Under the pieces are notes generated by a model. It searched no databases. It was not told the origin of the DNA and was given only the letters and a program-made list of their open reading frames with translations. Positions 1 to 6,978 of a DNA stretch of 21,187 nt are shown one piece after another. The number at the start of each line of letters is the position of its first letter. The stretch's first letter is position 1. Both the position numbers and the translations under genes were made by a program. Origin of the DNA: Anaerolineales bacterium UBA877 (GTDB lineage Bacteria; Chloroflexota; Anaerolineae; Anaerolineales; Villigracilaceae); assembly GCA_002294405.1 (NCBI GenBank), contig DBFP01000006.1, positions 9,700-30,886 on the forward strand, read 5' to 3'.

Positions 1-11
1 AATGGCTGGAA

Positions 12-854
12 TCATAAATTGTCAAGCAGTTGGTCTGAGAATCCACCAATTTGGGGGGGTAAGGATTGGGCGACCTGGTTTAGGCGGTTAAGCTCCCTCA
101 AATAATAAATACTATCAGCCTTCCCTTTTTTTGCTTTTTTTATCATCCTCATTGCGGCAGGCAACCACCCCATGTAAAGATATATTTCTGCCACTTGAAG
201 GCTGATTGCTTTCTGATCTGGATACTTGCGCAAGGCTCTCCGAAAATTCTGCACGGCTTCATCTATGCAGCCCAGGGCATAATAGACCTTGGCAGTATTT
301 ATTAATACATGAAAATCGTGGTCACTGTTGGTGTAGAGATTATGGTAAGAACCGGTAAATGGCTCAAGCAGTTTGTTCTTTTTAATGGAAGGAAGGTCGA
401 AAAATTCGATGACTTTATGACGGAATGCCCAGAAATCTGGAGACCAGCGGGTTAATTGTTTCACCTCATTTTTGGTTAGCCAGAATATGGCCCGAATATT
501 CCCCTCAATGAAATATTCCCTGTGCATGTTCAAAGCGCGATAAGCCTTGGAATATCCCTGTCCCCCTCCCCAGCGCAGTCCGCTAACATAATATATGGCT
601 TGATTGTGTTTGGGGTGGTTTAGTAATTCAAAAGGAATATCGTAGTGCGTCTTGTCAACGGAATAGCGTAAAACAGCCTGACCTGATTCCCCAAGAGATT
701 TAGCCAACAGGTTTTGAACAATGTATTTTACATGCTCCGAGCGATAAACTACAACAATAAGGCTGGGTCTATCCCACTGAATTCCCAGTAACAACTCATC
801 CAGAACCAAGCTTACACGATCATTAAACTTATCCTTCCGGTTTATCTCTAGCAT
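12..854 (-). CDS. TPR protein with degenerate NTPase-like N-terminal domain
   Basis: Function unknown. The C-terminal half (about residues 183-245) reads as two TPR-like helical pairs (ALGCIDEAVQNFRRALRKYP is a typical TPR core), suggesting a protein-interaction scaffold. The N-terminal 150 residues contain a hydrophobic strand (SLIVVVYRS, 31-39) and the block RAIFWLTKNE...RWSPDFWAFRHKVIEF (121-151). I know a similar block from the end of the ATPase core in TPR-linked STAND-type NTPases of Chloroflexota and cyanobacteria, but no Walker A motif is visible. There is no signal peptide or membrane segment, so it is probably cytosolic. I chose the ATG at 854 over a TTG at 896. The ATG has GGTGG four bases upstream, and the TTG lies directly against an extended -10 element (897-905), so it would precede the transcript start. 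It stands apart from the jag operon behind its own promoter. Confidence 0.72.
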   Translation of the reverse strand: MLEINRKDKFNDRVSLVLDELLLGIQWDRPSLIVVVYRSEHVKYIVQNLLAKSLGESGQAVLRYSVDKTHYDIPFELLNHPKHNQAIYYVSGLRWGGGQGYSKAYRALNMHREYFIEGNIRAIFWLTKNEVKQLTRWSPDFWAFRHKVIEFFDLPSIKKNKLLEPFTGSYHNLYTNSDHDFHVLINTAKVYYALGCIDEAVQNFRRALRKYPDQKAISLQVAEIYLYMGWLPAAMRMIKKAKKGKADSIYYLRELNRLNQVAQSLPPQIGGFSDQLLDNL

Positions 855-896
855 TTTTCCACCGTTTACGAAGGTTTTTGTGGAGAGATGGCTCAA

Positions 897-905
897 ATTA
901 TATCA
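897..905 (-). promoter_or_regulatory. Extended -10 promoter of the TPR gene
   Basis: The minus strand reads TGATATAAT, a perfect extended -10 (TGnTATAAT). The corresponding -35 position (about 920-925) reads AAAGTC and is not recognisable, which is common for extended -10 promoters. Predicted transcript start is near 890, some 35 bases before the ATG at 854. The rest of the 855-1153 gap holds a probable terminator (1028-1050) and otherwise AT-rich sequence in which I see nothing more. Confidence 0.55.
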
Positions 906-1027
906 TGCTCCTACTGAGAGACTTTTCCCGCGGATTTTGCAGGCTGTGGAATAGTTCCAAGGGTTCCTTCGCCAATATCTATACCTGTAACCGATCAGGA
1001 TATTTTTCTAATTATATAAATAGAAAT

Positions 1028-1050
1028 GCCCTTTCCAATTAGAAAAGGGC
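1028..1050 (-). terminator. Probable terminator of the rpmH-jag operon
   Basis: A perfect 7-bp inverted repeat, GCCCTTT and AAAGGGC, with a 9-base loop lies about 100 bases after the jag stop. On the minus strand it is followed by the T-rich stretch ATTTCTATTTATAT. The T tract is imperfect, so termination efficiency is uncertain. On the plus strand the stem is followed by AAATAATC, so it would not work in that direction. Confidence 0.5.
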
Positions 1051-1153
1051 AAATAATCAAATGTCTTCGTCTGAAATGTTTGTTTCTAAACCAGGAGTTA
1101 TTGGATTTCGAAAATCATTAAAGAAAAATCGACTGTTGACGGTGAATATCGAG

Positions 1154-1921
1154 TCATTCTTTGGGGACGATCGTGATTTTGCGGGTTGGTTCTTCTCCCA
1201 CCGACTGGGTGGTCACCCCAGGGTGTTCGCGCAGTTCCAGGTGAATAATCCGGCGGTCACTGGCAGACATTGGTTCCAATACCTGACGACGACCCGCTTT
1301 CATGGCCTGGTCAGCCATTCGTTGTGCCATTTGACGCAATTGGCGTTCATGTCGTGCCCGGTAACCCTGGACATCTATGATTACCTTCACCCAGTGTTCA
1401 GCCCGCTTGCTGACTATTAAATTGACAATATACTGCAACGCATTCAATATTTCAGCTCGACGTCCTATCAAGATACCCAGGTCATTCCCCTGGACATCCA
1501 CTAAAACCGGACGTTGACCTTCCTCGTCTGGTTCTCCATAACGTACTTCAGTATGAGCAGAGATTTTCATCTTTTCCAACAGTTCTGCAACCGTTTGGCG
1601 TGAAATGAAAAGTGTATTATCGTCCAAAATGTTAAAAGCCTCTTCGGATGGCTCGGCGGGGATTTGTTCTCTCGCGGGAGTAAACCCTTTTTCATGCGCT
1701 TGGGTTGGTTTTTGAGAATCAATCGCGGAAGGTGAATGCTCGCTTTTAACTGTCAGACGGACGCGGGCCTGTCTACTGCCTACTCCAAACAGACCCCTGC
1801 TGCCGCCATCCAAAATTTCCACATCTACATCTTCAGCAGTAAGTCCAAGTTCTGTTATTCCTTCTGCTATCGCTTCTTCAACAGAAGGAGCAATTTTTTC
1901 GAGTGTTGTTTGTTGGTTCAT
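1154..1921 (-). CDS. jag: Jag/KhpB-type RNA-binding protein (KH and R3H domains)
   Basis: SpoIIIJ-associated protein. Family members bind RNA, associate with YidC, and affect cell elongation and division in several bacteria. The three family parts are visible in order: a Jag_N domain (residues 1-57, with GGSRGLFGVGSRQARVRL), an acidic linker, a KH domain (about 113-190, nucleic-acid loop LGILIGRRAEIL), and a C-terminal R3H domain (about 192-255, with the R-x3-H signature in RRIIH at 223-227). The length of 255 aa fits the family. Its ATG overlaps the yidC stop by four bases (ATGA), indicating translational coupling. It is the last gene of the cluster, followed by a probable terminator. The usual downstream neighbour mnmE is absent. 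Confidence 0.95.
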   Translation of the reverse strand: MNQQTTLEKIAPSVEEAIAEGITELGLTAEDVDVEILDGGSRGLFGVGSRQARVRLTVKSEHSPSAIDSQKPTQAHEKGFTPAREQIPAEPSEEAFNILDDNTLFISRQTVAELLEKMKISAHTEVRYGEPDEEGQRPVLVDVQGNDLGILIGRRAEILNALQYIVNLIVSKRAEHWVKVIIDVQGYRARHERQLRQMAQRMADQAMKAGRRQVLEPMSASDRRIIHLELREHPGVTTQSVGEEPTRKITIVPKE

Positions 1922-2718
1922 TTATTCCTCGAAAGGACTGTGGAGCTTGGTTTATATCCAGGGATGATTGCGCGCCAATTTACCTTGCCCAGCAGTGCAT
2001 ATTGCGCAATGCCGATCAGGTTACCGGTGATGAAGTAGATGGAAAGGCCGGATGCAAAGGTCAATGCGAAATATCCCAGCAGAAGCGGCATATACAGGGC
2101 CATCATTTTGTTCATGGTTGCACTTTGATCGTTTGGGTTGGTGGATGCCGGCATTGTTACTTTGGACTGTACATATGTCGTGATTGCAACAATGATGGCG
2201 AGAAACGGGATGCCAACCCCGAACATATATACACGCTCCGGTTGTCCCAGGTTCATCCATAAGAAGTTGCTGTGGAGAGGAACCAGGTCTGGAGTATTAA
2301 TATGGAAAAAGTTTAATAGTGGGGAAACGGCCCGGGTAAGAATGAGCAATTGACCCGGAGTGGCAGCCAATGCGCGCATGATGCTCTGGTACAGGCCGAA
2401 GATGAGTGGGATTTGAACGATGGACGGAAGGCATGAGGCAAACGGGCTGATACCCAGTTCCTTGTATAGGCTCATCTGCTCCTGAGCCAATTTCTCCTTA
2501 TCCCCCTTGTGCTTTTTCTGGATATCCTGCCATTGCTTGGATTGTTGAAACTCCGTCATCTTGGTGCTGGATTTAATTTGCGATGCCATCAATGGATGGG
2601 TTAATACCCGGATCAGGATGGTGAATAATATGATCGCAATCCCGAAGTTACCACCGATCAGTTTATAGATCAGCAGCAGCGCGGTCGTAAATGGGTTGAC
2701 AATGATGGTTTCCCACAT
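1918..2718 (-). CDS. yidC: YidC/Oxa1-family membrane protein insertase
   Basis: Inserts and folds integral membrane proteins, alone or with the Sec translocon, in the cytoplasmic membrane. At 266 aa it is the short form found in monoderm-type bacteria, with no large periplasmic domain. The first long membrane segment (about 24-43) carries the single conserved hydrophilic-groove arginine (R37 in FTILIRVLTHPL). It is followed by the charged cytosolic hairpin (about 45-85), then the hydrophobic core with ISPFASCLPSIVQIPLIFGL and further membrane segments to about 240. The ATG at 2718 has AGGACAGG just upstream. Eleven bases separate it from the PQQ-repeat lipoprotein gene upstream, and its stop overlaps jag. 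No lipobox is seen, unlike Bacillus SpoIIIJ. Confidence 0.95.
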   Translation of the reverse strand: MWETIIVNPFTTALLLIYKLIGGNFGIAIILFTILIRVLTHPLMASQIKSSTKMTEFQQSKQWQDIQKKHKGDKEKLAQEQMSLYKELGISPFASCLPSIVQIPLIFGLYQSIMRALAATPGQLLILTRAVSPLLNFFHINTPDLVPLHSNFLWMNLGQPERVYMFGVGIPFLAIIVAITTYVQSKVTMPASTNPNDQSATMNKMMALYMPLLLGYFALTFASGLSIYFITGNLIGIAQYALLGKVNWRAIIPGYKPSSTVLSRNK

Positions 2719-2729
2719 GGTTCCTGTCC

Positions 2730-3797
2730 TTATTTAACTGGTTTAAACGACCACTTTATAGTCCCTGCTTGGTCGAGAGCCATGAGCAGGTTGTCTCCAC
2801 CGACTGGTGCAAGCAGGATCAGGTCTCCTGCAGCAACGGCGCTGGAGTATATTTTCCCATTTATCGGGATCGGACGAATATTCTGCCCGGTGTTTTCCAT
2901 GAAGTAAAGATTGCCAGATTCAGTCCCAACGACAATTGAACTTCCAACGACCAGGGGGGAGCCGATAATGGCTCCATTCAATTGAGTTGTCCAACCGTTT
3001 CCATCCCCCGTTACTGGAAACGCGTATAACTTACCATCAGAATCACCTACATATATGTTTTTGTCATCCGCGACCGGACCAGACCAGATCCATGAGGAGG
3101 TTGGATGTTGTTGAATGATTTGACCGTTGCGTGTGTTCAACGAGACCAATACTCCACCATACGTCCCGATATACAGGGAATTATCTGGTCCAAGCACGGG
3201 TGAACCCAAGATGGCTCCGTCCACGGTCTGCTTCCAGGTTTCCTTGCCGGTTTGGGCATTAACCGAGTAGACGTGCCGGCCAAGAGTGCCAAAAAAGACA
3301 TTGGTACCATCCGAAACCGGGCTTCCCCAAATCGCCTGGTCGGCTTGGAAGGGGGAAACCCATTTTAGTTTACCGCTGAAATCCAGGGCATACAGGTTGT
3401 AATCTGCGTTGGCAGCAAAGATTGTATCATTGATGATCAATACCCCCCCAATCCAACGATCCTTGGCTTGTTCAAATTTCCAATTCTCAGCACCACTCTG
3501 CGGGTTGAGGCTGTACAGTTTATGATCGAAACTGCCCACGATCAACTGCCCGTCGGAAGTCATGCTGGGATGGGCATAAAATGGAGTTGCGGTGGCAGCC
3601 TTCGCCGGGAAACGCCAAACTTCCGCTCCGGTTTGCAGGTTGACAGCATACACAAAGGGTCCACCCGCCACATAAGCATTGGCTGCATCAAATGTTACCC
3701 CCGGCCAGGAACTTGCGGTGAGTCCGGTGGCGCAACCTCCCAGAACTACCGCCGTTGCCAGCAGCAGACCGATTAAACAAAGGTATTTTATCCTCAT
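2730..3797 (-). CDS. PQQ-repeat (BamB-like) beta-propeller lipoprotein
   Basis: Predicted lipid-anchored, extracytosolic beta-propeller. The N-terminus is a lipoprotein signal peptide (charged MRIK, hydrophobic 5-19, lipobox LGGC with lipidated Cys22). The rest is about seven blades of the PQQ/BamB type, each carrying a Y-ALN-x-G-x-W-like strand pair (LYSLNPQSGAENWKF, VYSVNAQTGKETWK, LYALDFSGKLKWV are examples). No catalytic residues of quinoprotein dehydrogenases are evident, so a binding or scaffold role is more likely than PQQ-dependent catalysis. The start is supported by AGGAGA 11 bases upstream. It sits between yidD and yidC with gaps of 15 and 11 bases, so it should be co-transcribed with the insertase. 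By analogy with BamB it might assist folding or assembly of exported proteins, but that is inference. Confidence 0.85.
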   Translation of the reverse strand: MRIKYLCLIGLLLATAVVLGGCATGLTASSWPGVTFDAANAYVAGGPFVYAVNLQTGAEVWRFPAKAATATPFYAHPSMTSDGQLIVGSFDHKLYSLNPQSGAENWKFEQAKDRWIGGVLIINDTIFAANADYNLYALDFSGKLKWVSPFQADQAIWGSPVSDGTNVFFGTLGRHVYSVNAQTGKETWKQTVDGAILGSPVLGPDNSLYIGTYGGVLVSLNTRNGQIIQQHPTSSWIWSGPVADDKNIYVGDSDGKLYAFPVTGDGNGWTTQLNGAIIGSPLVVGSSIVVGTESGNLYFMENTGQNIRPIPINGKIYSSAVAAGDLILLAPVGGDNLLMALDQAGTIKWSFKPVK

Positions 3798-3812
3798 GAA
3801 GTCTTATTTCTC

Positions 3813-4103
3813 CTAATGAACGGGGTCGTAACCCCCGTGATTAAACGGGTTGCAGCGCATCACTCTCCAGGCAGCCATTGCGCCTCCTTTGATCACACCG
3901 TATTTATAGACCGCTTGATAACCGTAATGCGAGCAGGATGGATAAAAGCGGCAGGTGTCTCGTGGCAGGGTCCTGGCAATACTTGCCTGGTATATACGGA
4001 TGAGTCCCAGCAGCGCGATGCGGGGCAAATTGATTACTTTGCGGGGAAGGTCACGCAAACGAGGTTCTTCAGTGTAATCGTGAGGCAGGTACTCAAAGGT
4101 CAT
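3813..4103 (-). CDS. yidD: YidD membrane protein insertion efficiency factor
   Basis: Small membrane-associated protein that helps YidC-dependent insertion. Numbered from the ATG at 4103 (96 aa), the family signature is clear: an amphipathic helix (LPRIALLGLIRIYQASI), CRFYPSCSHYG with two cysteines, and the C-terminal RCNPFNHGGYDPV with the third cysteine. The core starts near residue 27, so there is an N-terminal extension of roughly 25 residues compared with typical YidD. A GTG start at 4127 would add eight residues. Neither start has a good ribosome-binding site, so the exact start is uncertain. It overlaps the rnpA end by 11 bases (35 with the GTG), consistent with coupled translation. 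Confidence 0.92.
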   Translation of the reverse strand: MTFEYLPHDYTEEPRLRDLPRKVINLPRIALLGLIRIYQASIARTLPRDTCRFYPSCSHYGYQAVYKYGVIKGGAMAAWRVMRCNPFNHGGYDPVH

Positions 4104-4443
4104 GGGTTTTCGAAAGAAGACTGGCACGTTTCAGCAAGATTGATAGTGCATCTCTGGCGAGCTCGAAATTTGAGGCAGGGAGAGGGGAACGGGCTATCAG
4201 CAGCAGATCGGATCCTGGGATTATATTTTCCATCAGGTCGCTCATCGCTGCGCGCAGGAGGCGTTTGGCTCGATTGCGTTTGACTGCATTACCCACCGCC
4301 AGCCCGGCGCTCACTGCGACATGCGATTTGGGTGCGTCCGATTTGAGCACATATAACACAACAAGTGGGTGGGCATACCACTTGCCGGAACGCCGCACCC
4401 TCTTTATATCGGTCGACCTGGTCAGGCGAAAACCTCGTTTCAC
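4093..4443 (-). CDS. rnpA: Ribonuclease P protein component
   Basis: Protein subunit of RNase P, which with the RNA subunit removes 5' leaders from tRNA precursors. The start MKRGFRLTRSTDIKRV and the central RNR motif (GNAVKRNRAKRLLR, residues 51-64) are diagnostic. The length of 116 aa is normal. The start codon is GTG at 4443, preceded by GAAGGCAGGAG. It lies 51 bases after the rpmH stop, the near-universal bacterial rpmH-rnpA order, and its 3' end overlaps yidD. Confidence 0.96.
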   Translation of the reverse strand: MKRGFRLTRSTDIKRVRRSGKWYAHPLVVLYVLKSDAPKSHVAVSAGLAVGNAVKRNRAKRLLRAAMSDLMENIIPGSDLLLIARSPLPASNFELARDALSILLKRASLLSKTHDL

Positions 4444-4494
4444 CTGCTCCTGCCTTCGCCCGCGCGGAGATCATAACAACGCGCAATTGAATCC

Positions 4495-4665
4495 TTACCA
4501 GCGAACGTGCTTCACGTGAGCATTGCTGCGGACGGTAAGGCGAATGCGGCCTTTAAGTCTCCGCCTTTTTAAAACTTGGCGTCCATCTGCGCTGGACATG
4601 CGCTGGCGAAAACCGTGCACTCGCACGCGCCGCCGGATCTTGGGTTGATATGTGCGCTTGGGCAT
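4495..4665 (-). CDS. rpmH: 50S ribosomal protein L34
   Basis: A 56-residue, highly basic protein starting [19 protein letters not shown] and containing the L34 core [19 protein letters not shown]. This is clearly L34 of the large ribosomal subunit. It runs about ten residues beyond the typical L34 end, finishing [14 protein letters not shown]. The ATG at 4665 has GGAG five bases upstream. It is the first gene of the rpmH-rnpA-yidD-lipoprotein-yidC-jag unit, preceded by a strong promoter and a leader of about 120 bases that can form two stem-loops. dnaA, the common upstream neighbour, is not present; an acyltransferase gene is there instead. Confidence 0.97.
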   Translation of the reverse strand: MPKRTYQPKIRRRVRVHGFRQRMSSADGRQVLKRRRLKGRIRLTVRSNAHVKHVRW

Positions 4666-4699
4666 TTATACTCCAAAAAATATTTATTAAAACACCAAT

Positions 4700-4716
4700 C
4701 AGCGGTTTTTCCGCTG
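4700..4716 (-). promoter_or_regulatory. Leader stem-loop 2 of rpmH
   Basis: A perfect 6-bp GC-rich inverted repeat, CAGCGG and CCGCTG, with a homopolymer loop of five bases (A on the minus strand). It lies 35 bases before the rpmH ATG, inside the predicted leader. The minus-strand sequence after it (ATTGGTGTTTTAATAAAT) is not a clean T tract, so I favour a leader structure over a terminator. Confidence 0.45.
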
Positions 4717-4725
4717 GGGTTTTCT

Positions 4726-4765
4726 ATACGGTCCATGTTCCCATTTTGATCTGGATGAACCGTAT
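4726..4765 (-). promoter_or_regulatory. Leader stem-loop 1 of rpmH
   Basis: The minus-strand arms ATACGGTTCAT and ATGGACCGTAT form 11 consecutive pairs in RNA, ten Watson-Crick and one G-U, around an 18-base loop. It starts about 20 bases after the predicted transcript start. With stem-loop 2 it makes the rpmH leader unusually structured. Confidence 0.45.
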
Positions 4766-4791
4766 CTGGTACGGGTCATGGACGGGTCGAA

Positions 4792-4821
4792 ATTATAACC
4801 GAAGGGGGGTGATTCGGTCAA
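4792..4821 (-). promoter_or_regulatory. Sigma-70-like promoter of the rpmH operon
   Basis: The minus strand reads TTGACC, an 18-base spacer, then a perfect TATAAT. Predicted transcript start is near 4785, giving a leader of about 120 bases before rpmH. The position, between the end of the acyltransferase operon and rpmH, fits. A better -35 match (TTGACA at 4842-4847) has no -10 at the right distance. Confidence 0.72.
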
Positions 4822-4893
4822 AGGAAATTCGGATGGAAATCTGTCAATATTCCTTCTTGGAACCAGCGAATGCCGGACAATTCCTCCAGGTGG

Positions 4894-5634
4894 TCATTTC
4901 CCATCCACGTACGAATAAACACCCCGATATTCAGGAGGGAGTTGGCGGGCAAGCGTTTCCATGATCGTGCGTGTACCATCCCGGAGACTCTCCCGATGCC
5001 GGGTATTTTTGGATAAATGGAACGGCGTTCCCACCATGATCTTTACCCGTGTCCGGCGTAGTTTCCCCAGGTTGTTCTCAAGCTGTCGGAATTCGGTTCC
5101 GGTAATTGTGACCGGTATGATAGGCACATTTGATCTGAGGGCCAGGAACGCAGCTCCTTCAGTTCCTTCCTCAAGCGCGCCGCTCACTGACTCTCGTCCC
5201 TCTGGAGCAATGACCATGAACCTCCCCTGGCGGAATGCTTCCAATGCAATTGAAATGGCATGTCGATCTGGCTGGCCGCGGCGCACCCAAATAACTCCAA
5301 GCATATTTGTCACCACGCGCAGTGCTGGAATCTCGCGCAATTCGATCTTTCCGAGAGTTTCGGGGAAACCCGGCAGGGCTGCCCACACCAGGATGATATC
5401 TGGATCTCCCAGGTGATTAATGACTACCAATCCCGGGCCTTGCGGTGGAAAATGCTCCAATCCAGAAACCGACATCCTGGTAAAGCAGAAAACCAAGACC
5501 CGGCAAAGAAGCTTAATGAACTGACGAAAAAAACTCCGGCCGGGTGTCAATTCTGGCAGGCGGGTTGGATTTGGGAAATTATATTCGCTAACTGGTTTCG
5601 GAGTCTGGGAAGATGGCATCATCGGAGTAGACAC
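4894..5634 (-). CDS. PlsC-type 1-acyl-glycerol-3-phosphate acyltransferase
   Basis: Member of the lysophospholipid acyltransferase superfamily, which transfers acyl groups to lysophosphatidate or related acceptors at the membrane face. Motif I is canonical HX4D (NHLGDPD, His74 and Asp79). Motif II shows as GVIWVRRG (113-120), motif III as APEGRES (143-149), and motif IV as IIPVTITG. A hydrophobic segment at about 38-52 may anchor it. The start is GTG, decided by a perfect GAGGAG seven bases upstream; later in-frame ATGs lack a ribosome-binding site. The gene therefore begins 47 bases inside the previous acyltransferase gene. The two proteins share a C-terminal signature (LPPEYRGVYS here, LPEEYRGVYS there), indicating an old tandem duplication. 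The true acyl acceptor cannot be read from sequence. Confidence 0.87.
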   Translation of the reverse strand: MSTPMMPSSQTPKPVSEYNFPNPTRLPELTPGRSFFRQFIKLLCRVLVFCFTRMSVSGLEHFPPQGPGLVVINHLGDPDIILVWAALPGFPETLGKIELREIPALRVVTNMLGVIWVRRGQPDRHAISIALEAFRQGRFMVIAPEGRESVSGALEEGTEGAAFLALRSNVPIIPVTITGTEFRQLENNLGKLRRTRVKIMVGTPFHLSKNTRHRESLRDGTRTIMETLARQLPPEYRGVYSYVDGK

Positions 5635-6295
5635 CGCGATACTCCTCGGGTAACAGCCCTGCCAGGTGACGCATTACCAGGTCAGCATTGCGTTGGCGGG
5701 ATGTGCGCCTTACCTCACCCTGTCCCTCAACGGGGGGCAAATATATCGGTTTGCCGATCCGCATTTCCAGCAGGGGTCTTTTTCCCTTGGAAGCTTTTTT
5801 CCAAAAATCATCAGTGGTTCCAACGATTGCTGCAGGGAGGACCGGTAAGCCCGATTGCTCTGCAAGGTATGCGACCCCCAATTTGGCAACCCGCAATCCC
5901 GGAACATGGGAGCGTCCTCCTTCCGGGGCAATCAAAAGGGGATACCCAGTTCGCAGAACTGCCAGGACCTTTTCAAACATCGCCCGATCATACTCTCCAC
6001 GATGAACCGGAATCCCGCCCCACAGACGGGCGAGAATATTTTGCCCGGGCCTGTCCCAAACTTCTACCGCGCCCAGGGCTTCCAATTGTTCCGGCCAGAA
6101 TACACCCACAAAGGGCGCCTCGAAAAGGGACACGTGGTTGATGGCCACGATATACGGTTTTCCCAGCGGTACGTTTTTCTTCCCGGTTATCTTGACGGGT
6201 GCAAGGATCCTGAACACCAATCCCAGAAAGACCCGGATAAACGGTCGGCTCAACCAGCGGCGCCACCATGCAAGGTGGTATGTTTTTACCGGCAT
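5588..6295 (-). CDS. PlsC-like acyltransferase with an HX4E motif
   Basis: Second lysophospholipid-acyltransferase family protein (235 aa). Motif I reads NHVSLFEAP, so the catalytic His54 is followed at the normal distance by Glu59 instead of the usual Asp. Motif II is GGIPVHRG (93-100), motif III is APEGGRS (123-129), and motif IV is GLPVLPAAIVG. A hydrophobic N-terminal stretch (about 18-33) suggests membrane association. The ATG at 6295 lies 10 bases inside the end of cmk, and its own 3' end overlaps the next acyltransferase by 47 bases. The cmk-plsC arrangement is common in bacteria. Activity and substrate are inferred from family only; the Asp-to-Glu change may mean an altered reaction. 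Confidence 0.85.
   Translation of the reverse strand: MPVKTYHLAWWRRWLSRPFIRVFLGLVFRILAPVKITGKKNVPLGKPYIVAINHVSLFEAPFVGVFWPEQLEALGAVEVWDRPGQNILARLWGGIPVHRGEYDRAMFEKVLAVLRTGYPLLIAPEGGRSHVPGLRVAKLGVAYLAEQSGLPVLPAAIVGTTDDFWKKASKGKRPLLEMRIGKPIYLPPVEGQGEVRRTSRQRNADLVMRHLAGLLPEEYRGVYSDDAIFPDSETS
5642..5647 (-). promoter_or_regulatory. Shine-Dalgarno site fixing the GTG start at 5634
   Basis: GAGGAG on the minus strand, seven bases before the GTG. It lies inside the coding region of the upstream acyltransferase, so the overlap of the two genes is probably real and their translation coupled. Confidence 0.65.
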
Positions 6296-6960
6296 AGGGT
6301 CTTCACCTTCTCATAAACTTCTTCTGCATTTAATTTGTCTGAATCGATGATGACCGCATCTTCTGCGGCACGCAAAGGCGAGAAGTCACGTGTGGAATCG
6401 ATATCGTCCCGCTTGCGGACCCCCTCAAAAACCTGGAGAAAATCTGCCTGACCTCCTCGCAGGAGGATCTCCGTATAACGCCGGCGCGCCCGTTCTTCTG
6501 CTGATGCGTCCAGGTAAATTTTTAAATCTGCCTCCGGCAGGACAACCGTCCCAATATCCCGTCCCACCATGACCACCCGTCCCCGCAGGCCAATGCGGCG
6601 CTGCTGGGATGCCAGCGCTTCGCGTACCCCCTTATACGCAGAGACGGGAGAAACATTGGCTTCTACATCCGGGCGGCGAATCTGCCAAGAGATATCTTTC
6701 CCATCTAGAAGGACATCACACGCGCGACCATCTTCCTTGGAAGGAGGGCGTACATCAATTTGGGCAGTCTTTGCCAGCGAAGTGACCGCTGACTCATTAA
6801 TTATTTCCAGGCCGCGTTCGAGGGCTCCCCATGTTACAGCTCGATACATAACGCCGGTATCAAAAAAGAGGTAATCAAGAGAATCAGCCAACCGGCGACC
6901 AAGAGTGGATTTTCCCGATGCTGCAGGACCGTCAATGGCAATGATAATGGGGATAGTCAT
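6286..6960 (-). CDS. cmk: Cytidylate kinase
   Basis: Phosphorylates CMP and dCMP with ATP in the cytosol, recycling CMP released by phospholipid and nucleic acid turnover. The P-loop IDGPAASGKST, the CMP-site block FFDTGVMYRAVT, the signature GRDIGTVVLPEAD, the arginine-rich lid (ERARRRY) and RDDIDSTRDFSPL are all present. At 224 aa it is full length. I prefer the ATG at 6960 (MTIPIIIAIDGP) over a TTG three codons upstream, because this matches the usual Cmk start, though neither has a clear ribosome-binding site. It starts 18 bases after the membrane glycosyltransferase stop and overlaps the next gene by 10 bases. Confidence 0.95.
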   Translation of the reverse strand: MTIPIIIAIDGPAASGKSTLGRRLADSLDYLFFDTGVMYRAVTWGALERGLEIINESAVTSLAKTAQIDVRPPSKEDGRACDVLLDGKDISWQIRRPDVEANVSPVSAYKGVREALASQQRRIGLRGRVVMVGRDIGTVVLPEADLKIYLDASAEERARRRYTEILLRGGQADFLQVFEGVRKRDDIDSTRDFSPLRAAEDAVIIDSDKLNAEEVYEKVKTLCR

Positions 6961-6978
6961 GGGATTCAAAATACATTT

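Noticed and set aside
854..896. TTG start at 896 for the TPR gene
   Set aside because: It sits at the edge of the TATAAT element, before the predicted transcript start, and lacks a ribosome-binding site.
1061..1420. 119-codon open frame on the plus strand
   Set aside because: Most of it is antisense to jag, whose KH and R3H motifs are clear, and the translation resembles no family.
3816..4283. 155-codon open frame on the plus strand
   Set aside because: Antisense to yidD and rnpA, both unmistakable.
4700..4716. Terminator of the acyltransferase operon
   Set aside because: It lies downstream of the rpmH promoter and lacks a clean T tract, so a leader structure is the better reading.
4842..4847. 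TTGACA as a second -35 for rpmH
   Set aside because: No -10 element at 16-18 bases; the TATAAT is 44 bases away and already pairs with TTGACC.
4666..4893. Replication origin beside rpmH
   Set aside because: No DnaA-box series, no AT-rich unwinding region and no dnaA gene were found.
5260..6141. 293-codon open frame on the plus strand
   Set aside because: Antisense to both acyltransferases, which carry catalytic motifs; the translation is low-complexity and rich in Pro, Arg and His, as expected for a shadow frame.
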